Positions 7,881 through 12,326 of a stretch of DNA of 12,326 bases are shown here, piece by piece. Every line of letters starts with the position of its first letter. Position 1 is the stretch's first letter. This DNA is from Dictyocoela muelleri. Its lineage: Eukaryota > Microsporidia. The position numbers were made by a program, and so were the translations under genes. The notes under the pieces were generated by a model. The model was not told the DNA's origin, made no database searches, and worked only from the letters and a program-made list of their open reading frames with translations. The stretch covers positions 1-12,326 of the forward strand of contig SDVU01000558.1 in NCBI GenBank assembly GCA_016256075.1, written 5' to 3'.

Positions 7881-8194
7881 GGGTTTTCCAGAGCCCCCTA
7901 AAAAATAGAAAATCGCCATTCACAAGAAAAGAGGTAATAATTTTTAATTGAAATAAGCTCAATTCGGCGAGATAAAACAAATATGAAATTTTTATGAGAT
8001 ATAGGGTAATATATGAGAGTTTCCAAATATGGTCATATCGTGACCATTTTTTGAAACTCTCATATATTCACCTCTATTCTATAAAAAATTCATATTTGTT
8101 TTTATCTCACCGAATTGAGCTTATTTCTAATAAAAATCATTGCCTCTTTTCTTGTGAATGGCGATTTTCTATTGCTTAGGGGGTCTGAAAACCC
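7881..8194. repeat. Palindrome 4 of the foldback Merlin
   Basis: The arms include GAAAATCGCCATTCACAAGA with its complement at about 8152-8171. The centre is ATGGTCA, TATCG, TGACCAT (loop 8036-8040). It is the best preserved of the four and mirrors palindrome 1. A short open frame at 7994-8179 lies wholly inside this palindrome and is not a gene. Confidence 0.85.
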
Positions 8195-8207
8195 GGGTGA
8201 GAACCAA

Positions 8208-8443
8208 ATTTTCTTACTTTATTATTTGTTAAAAAAAGATATATATACTGATAAATTGAAGGGTTATTGTGAACTGTAAAATTTAGTTTTTCAATATAAG
8301 GCAGTAAGAAATTTAAAAAAATTCTTAGATCCTGAAAGTAATTGTCATATAAATACAATCGAAGCGTATTGGTCTAGTCTAAACAGAGAAATACTAATAA
8401 GTCTAAGAAGATGTAAATATATAAAAGTATTTTTCCTACGGGG
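8208..8443 (+). pseudogene. IS1595/Merlin-type transposase, C-terminal half (probably of the second copy)
   Basis: Immediately outside the foldback element the + strand reads IYTDKLKGYCEL, with the Asp codon at 8250-8252 where the second catalytic Asp belongs. After a TAA and more sequence it gives VRNLKKFLDPESNCHINTIE, then AYWSSLNREI. This is the conserved superfamily block (N-F-x-D-P-x-x-x-x-H-x-N-x-I-E-x-x-W), with the catalytic Glu codon at 8361-8363. The basic stretch LRRCKYIKVFF ends just before the inverted repeat at 8445. Order, strand and missing piece all fit continuation of the fragment at 4423-4877. Sequence alone cannot prove both halves are from the same copy. Confidence 0.7.
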
Positions 8444-8444
8444 C

Positions 8445-8490
8445 TTGTTTAGAAAGATGCCTACCTCATGGTAAGCATCTTTCTAAACAA
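8445..8490. repeat. 16-bp perfect inverted repeat: abutting Merlin-type ends
   Basis: TTGTTTAGAAAGATGC (8445-8460) and GCATCTTTCTAAACAA (8475-8490) are exact reverse complements, separated by 14 bp. A transposase C-terminus ends just to the left and a different transposase N-terminus (ATG 8515) begins 24 bp to the right. The likeliest reading is the right TIR of one Merlin-type element meeting the left TIR of another. A transcription-terminator-like hairpin is an alternative. Confidence 0.6.
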
Positions 8491-8514
8491 AATCAATTTT
8501 TTAAAATTTAATTA

Positions 8515-8880
8515 ATGGCTCATATTAATTTAAAAATAATTGATAAAATATTTTTTAATTGTGATGACATGATTTAATTTTTTATAAATCTTAAGATATT
8601 ATCAGCCACAAAAAGATGTTTAAAATGTGATAGCACTTTTTTTAAAAATTAAAAATTTGGAATGTTAAAATACTACTGTTATCGTAACCTTTATCAATTT
8701 AGGCAAATTTAAAATTTAATAATAGAAATTTAAGCGTATTTTCATTATATTTAACTTTAATGGCCGATATTAATTATAAACAACTTAACCTATTTTCTAA
8801 TTTATCAAATGGCACAATAATATATTAAATTAATGATTAATGTCAAAAAATTAGTTTACAACATAAGTTTATAAATCATT
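8515..8880 (+). pseudogene. Merlin/IS1595-type transposase, N-terminal fragment (fourth copy)
   Basis: The ATG at 8515 is 24 bp from the inverted-repeat end. The frame reads IIDKIFFNCDDMI, a TAA, FFINLKILSATK, and a zinc-ribbon start RCLKCDSTFFKN. Another TAA follows, then YYCYRNLYQFR to 8709. After a one-base shift (about 8712) it gives LYLTLMADINYKQLNLFSNL and SNGTII, the usual Merlin N-terminal helical region, ending at a TAA near 8826. No catalytic block follows: the copy is truncated before the minisatellite at 8955. Its tip and start spacing suggest a short 5' leader, typical of compact Merlin elements. At least three stops and one frameshift are visible. Confidence 0.7.
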
Positions 8881-8954
8881 ATTTTGTTTTGTAGCACTTG
8901 ATTGTATACATACCAAAAAATATTTGAGGTTTTCGTCATATTTTAATATTACAT

Positions 8955-9302
8955 ATTTTCCCAAAGTTACAGACACATTTTCCCAAAGTTATAGACACAT
9001 TTTCCCAAAGTTATAGACACATTTTCCCAAAGTTATAGACACATTTTCCCAAAGTTATAGATACATTTTCCCAGAGTTATAGACACATTTTCCCAAAGTT
9101 ATAGACACAGTTTCCCAGAGTTATAGACACATTTTCCCAGAGTTATATACGCATTTTTCTAAGTTATAGACCTATTTCTCAGTGCTGTAGACACATTTTT
9201 TTTCGGTTGTAGACTTATTTTCATAGAGTTATAGACACATTTTTTTCAGTTGTCGACTTATTTTCATAGAGTATAGACATATTTTCCCAGAGTTATAGAC
9301 CC
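8955..9302. repeat. 22-bp minisatellite, about 16 copies
   Basis: The unit ATTTTCCCAAAGTTATAGAC plus AC repeats from 8955. The first nine copies are nearly identical (8955-9152), with CCCAAAG alternating with CCCAGAG in later ones. Copies from 9153 on diverge and vary between 21 and 22 bp, and the last (9281-9302) is again well matched. A 22-bp period does not preserve a reading frame, so this is not coding. Unequal exchange at the ordered left end would explain the gradient. Confidence 0.95.
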
Positions 9303-9447
9303 ATTTTAAATACTTATACAAAATTAAGCCCTCAAAAATATACTTAAAACCAAAATCTCAGAATTGTCGATAATACTCCACACAACATATAGATTTTTTT
9401 GAAAAGAAAATTATTTAAAATTTGCGATAAATTTCAAGATAAATTAT
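9303..9447. other. AT-rich spacer without recognised features
   Basis: Nothing coding or repeated was recognised between the minisatellite and the MITE that begins near 9448. Confidence 0.5.
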
Positions 9448-9910
9448 AATACTTTTTAGTTTTTAATAAGTAGCATGATAACTCGCCGAAGGCGAGATGA
9501 CGCAATATCTTTGCGAGATTTTTTAAAAAATACAATATCTTAGTTAAAACAGATATTTTTTATAACACTTTTAGAGAAAACCTCTAAAGAGACATATTAA
9601 ATTGCTAAATATGGAAATAATAAAAGATTAAAAAAAATTTTCATTAATTGTCTAGTATAAATATTGTATAAATAAGTTTTATATATCTAATTAGGCATCC
9701 GTATTATTCCGAAAAGTTTTTAAAATATGTATATAAAAAAATAAAAAAAATTTTATTTTGATATTACCATATTTGGTATTTTTTTTGGAAAAGGGTGTTT
9801 AAGAAAAGTAAGATGGGGTATTCTTGTTTAAACTAGGATATCACTAAAAAATTTTTATAAAAAATCTCGCAGCTAGTTCTCGTGCTATTATTACAAACCG
9901 AGAAGGTATT
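9448..9910. mobile_element. 463-bp MITE-like element with ~60-bp imperfect TIRs
   Basis: AATAC..TTT..TTTAATAA and AGCATGATAACT on the left (9448-9482) match the inverted right end (9878-9910, GTATT, TTATTA, AGTTCTCGTGCT). The pairing resumes with GCGAGATTTTTTA on the left (9513-9525) against its complement on the right (9858-9870). The left arm carries an extra stretch with a compact GC hairpin, CTCGCC-GAA-GGCGAG (9482-9496). No coding capacity was seen. The family is unknown and no target duplication is certain. The pogo element starts 30 bp downstream. Confidence 0.6.
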
Positions 9911-9940
9911 CTAGTTTATTTTAATCTTTATTTTCGTATA

Positions 9941-11711
9941 CAGTCTACCCTCTAAATAACGAACTCTCCAAATAACGAACATTCTTTAAAACTGAACATT
10001 TTTTTTTAAAAAAGGTAACCTTGAACGTTTTTATGTAGAAATCCCGATTCTATTAAAATGAACACAGTTTTTTTTACATCTGAACATTTTTTAGAAAAAA
10101 AATATTTTTTTTACTCTTAATAATATGTTAGAAAATGAAAATACAAAAAAAAGAAAACGCTGTACTTTACAGAGAAGAAAGATATTGTTCAATACAAAAG
10201 GAAAAATCCAAAAACACCACAAAGAGAGCTAATGAAGAAATTTAATCTTTCATTAGGAACAATAAATGAAATTATTAAGAATGGAGAGGAAATCTTAAAA
10301 GAAGAAGTAGGAACGAAGTTTAATAAGAGAAAAGCCAATTTTTCAACGAAGATATTTGATGAAGAATTATTTGAATGGTTTATATTTAAAAGAAGGAGAT
10401 TTTCTACCATTCAAGATTCAAACTTACAAGAGATGGCTTTAAAATTAGCTTGTCTCTATAAGTTGGATAATTTTAAAGCTTCGAATGGATGGTTAAAAAA
10501 GTTTAAGATTAGACATAATATAAAATGTAGATCTATTCAGGGAGAATCCGGTTTTGTTGATAACAATATTATCGAAGAATTTAGTTCTCAATATTCAAAA
10601 AAACTATCGAGCTATAGTAAAGCTGATGTTTTTAATTGTGATGAAGCAGGAATGTTTTTCAAATGCACTCCAACTAGAACTTTATGTCATAGTACTGAAA
10701 ATCAAATTAGTGAAAGTTTTCAAAAGATAGAGTAACTATTTTATTTTGTGTCCGTATGCTTGGGGAAAAAATATATCCTCTTCTAATTGGCAAATCTAAA
10801 ACTCCAAGGGGCTTTAATTAATTAAAATTTGATGAGCTTAAAATTGATTACGGGCATAATAAGAAAGCTTGGATGAATCTTACACTTTTTAAACAATGGT
10901 TAGATAGATTAAATTACAAAATGAATTATGAAAACCAAAAATAATATTAACCCTTGACAACGCACCTGTGCATCCATTATAAGTGGAAAATAGCAATATT
11001 GAATTATTCTTCTTTCCACCTAATGTCACATCGAAGATTTAACCACTTGATCAGGGAATAACAAAATCATTTAAATGTCTTTATAAAAAGAAATTAAATG
11101 CAAAAATAAACTTCGAATTAGACTCAAATCAAAATCTTAATTACAATGATTTATTAAAGCAGATAAAATTCTTTGATGCCTTTTTGTTGATTTTGGAAGC
11201 CTGGAGAAGTGTCACTAAAGAAGTCATAATAAATTGTTATTCTAAAGCTATCCAAAATGCAAAGTTGAACGATCAAAGGATGTTAGACTTAGAGGAAATC
11301 AAACCAGATTCTTGTGAACCTTCCTGTTATCAGACTTATCAAAATGAAGAAGAACTCATCAAAATGATTTCTGAAAAAATAAATAAATCAAAAAAATCTA
11401 TCTAATGATAGAGAAGATAAAGTTTATTCCCACAATGAAACCGGAATAGAGGATCAAATGACCCACTACGATGCATTCGATTCCATACTAAGACTAGAAA
11501 AGTATTTAATCTAATATTGTCCAGATAATTAAGATAAATTATATGATTTAAAAGAGTCATTAAAAGAAAATCAAACAAAAAGAAAAGTAACAATGCTTGA
11601 TTTTATAAAGAAAAGAAATCAATAAATAATTTAATTAGAATGTTCATTTTTTTTAAAAACTAAAGGTTTTAAAAGGTGACCGTGAGTGTTCGTTATACAG
11701 AGGGTAGACTG
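9941..11711 (+). mobile_element. pogo/Tigger-type DNA transposon, complete but decayed
   Basis: The left end CAGTCTACCCTCTAAATAAC (9941-9960) is matched by the inverted right end (11692-11711, CAGTCTACCCTCTGTATAAC), and both go on with GAAC. The CAGT tip and the flanking TA on each side (9939-9940 and 11712-11713) are the hallmarks of pogo/Tigger within Tc1/mariner, which duplicates TA. The left end has two ATAACGAAC copies (9956-9964 and 9971-9979), possible subterminal transposase sites. The element is 1,771 bp and carries a single + strand transposase relic. Confidence 0.92.
10125..11625 (+). pseudogene. pogo/Tigger (CENP-B-like) transposase, broken
   Basis: The probable ATG at 10125 starts a basic tip (KKRKR). 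A shift within about 10150-10165 leads to the psq-type helix-turn-helix: TLYFTEKKDIVQYKRK, PKTPQRELMKKFNLS. The CENP-B-type second DNA-binding domain follows, with the hallmark FKASNGWLKKFKIRHNI near 10475. The DDE_1 domain shows VFNCDEAGMFFK (Asp codon 10640-10642), RVTILFCVRMLGEKIYPLLI, TLDNAPVHP (Asp 10956-10958), and FFFPPNVTSKI then PLDQGI (Asp 11049-11051). The tail to a TAA at 11623 has LYDLKESLKENQTKRKV. It spans about 500 codons, the usual size. Four frame changes (near 10155, 10725, 10945, 11400) and at least five in-frame stops abolish function. Confidence 0.9.
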
Positions 11712-11715
11712 TATA

Positions 11716-12326
11716 TATATATTTAAATATACTAAGATTTACTAAAATATGTATTTTTTAAACTTATGATTTTTATCTTATCTCGTCATTTTACGTCATT
11801 TTTAAGTAAGAATCATCTTGTTTATTCTTATAAGCGCGATTTTTTTCTAGAAGGGGGGAGGGTATAAACCAGTAGCTGAAACCAACTTTTACATTGAACC
11901 TGTTTTTTTGATACTAAAATGGCTTTGTATTTCGTTTTATATTCTGATTCAGTACATACACCTGTTTTTGTTAGTGTTTTCGATATCCATACGCCTTTTA
12001 TATTGGTCGCAGTTAACTTTTTGTTCTGTTCAGTTGCCCTTTGATATAAAAAAACTGTTTTGATTTTAATGTTGTCCTAGATTATTGTTCTGATCAAATT
12101 CATAATTATGATCTTGTCGTTAAAACGATCTTTTATTGTTCTTTTTTGATTTAAATTTCAACCTTGATTTCAATTCTAATATTAACTATTTTGATTTGAT
12201 TCTAATGTTTTCGTTTTAATCCTCGCCTCTTCCATTTATTCTTGATTTCATATATATTATATATTACATGCTGACAACATCCATAGCTGCCAACCCGGAG
12301 AGTTGTCTCCAACCATAGTCTTATGA
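11716..12326. other. T-rich right flank, no recognised gene
   Basis: After the pogo end there is a short (TA)n run, then AT-rich DNA with a G run (AAGGGGGGAGGG, 11851-11862). A long T-rich, pyrimidine-biased stretch with recurring TTTGAT/GATTTTAAT words follows to about 12240. The last 50 bp are more balanced in composition. I checked both strands and found no frame that holds together and no terminal repeat. Confidence 0.5.

Larger units (their letters stand above)
5957..8206. mobile_element. Foldback Merlin transposon with ~660-bp palindromic TIRs (third copy)
   Basis: The left tip TCGGATCGCACCGGGG and the inverted right tip TGGTTCTCACCCGGG align, then GGTTTT(C)AGACCCC continues in both. 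Each arm (5957-6617 and about 7537-8206) is made of two tandem ~300-bp palindromes joined by a linker containing AACTTAACGTAATTTAAAAA or its complement. Between the arms lies one decayed Merlin transposase. The flanks AATTTT (5951-5956 and 8207-8212) are a weak candidate target duplication. The element separates the two halves of an older Merlin transposase (4423-4877 and 8208-8443). Confidence 0.75.

Noticed and set aside
7994-8179. Plus-strand open frame
   Set aside because: It lies entirely within palindrome 4 and is a by-product of the inverted repeat.
8176-8358. Minus-strand open frame
   Set aside because: It crosses the right tip of the foldback element and runs antisense to the Merlin C-terminal fragment.
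8445-8490. Bacterial-type rho-independent terminator
   Set aside because: The stem is followed by mixed sequence rather than an immediate T tract. The surroundings are eukaryotic transposons, and the position between two transposases fits element ends better.
8955-9302. CRISPR array
   Set aside because: The 22-bp units are head-to-tail with no spacers and degrade at one side. This is a minisatellite in eukaryotic DNA.
10189-10410. Minus-strand open frame opposite the pogo transposase
   Set aside because: It is antisense to a well-supported transposase region and shows no family motif. The minus-strand frames at 1436-1642 and 11402-11593 were rejected for the same reason.
10125-11625. Reassigned stop codons (TAA as Gln)
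   Set aside because: Some stops do fall at Gln positions, but all the transposases here also carry frameshifts and other stops. Ordinary decay explains them, and no intact host gene is present to test the code.
11840-12326. LTR with polypurine tract near 11851-11862
   Set aside because: The G run alone is not enough. I found no paired terminal repeat, primer-binding site or retroelement coding sequence within the window.

Overview
This is an AT-rich eukaryotic window with no intact host gene. Nearly all of it is decayed class II (cut-and-paste) DNA transposons, inserted into and beside one another. The mix is one piggyBac, at least four IS1595/Merlin-type copies and one pogo/Tigger, in a very AT-rich background. 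A transposon-rich microsporidian nuclear genome is my best guess. No host gene, rRNA or intron is available to test that, so another AT-rich eukaryote (for example an arthropod) remains possible.

Layout, left to right. 1-957: AT-rich DNA with a short direct repeat, a palindrome and a tRNA-like sequence. 958-4420: a piggyBac transposase relic on the + strand that keeps recognisable traces of its three catalytic Asp blocks. It is split by an unidentified ~320-bp insert (1703-2022) and by a composite insert (2228-3910). The composite is a hairpin-bearing repeat element that itself holds a Merlin (2291-3371, with terminal inverted repeats, TIRs). 4423-4877 and 8208-8443: two halves of a second Merlin transposase. 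Two later elements separate them: a 1.03-kb GC-tipped long-TIR element (4878-5907, candidate 7-bp target duplication) and a foldback Merlin (5957-8206) whose ~660-bp TIRs each consist of two tandem ~300-bp palindromes around a decayed transposase (6658-7500). 8445-8490: two inverted 16-bp ends meet, followed by the N-terminal part of a fourth Merlin transposase (8515-8880). 8955-9302: a 16-copy, 22-bp minisatellite, ordered at its left end and degenerate at its right. 9448-9910: a short MITE. 9941-11711: a complete but decayed pogo/Tigger element with TIRs and TA target duplication. 11716-12326: T-rich DNA in which I recognise nothing.

None of the transposases looks able to make protein: all show frame changes and stop codons. 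The value of the window is as a layered insertion record. The palindromic architecture of the foldback Merlin is its most unusual structure.
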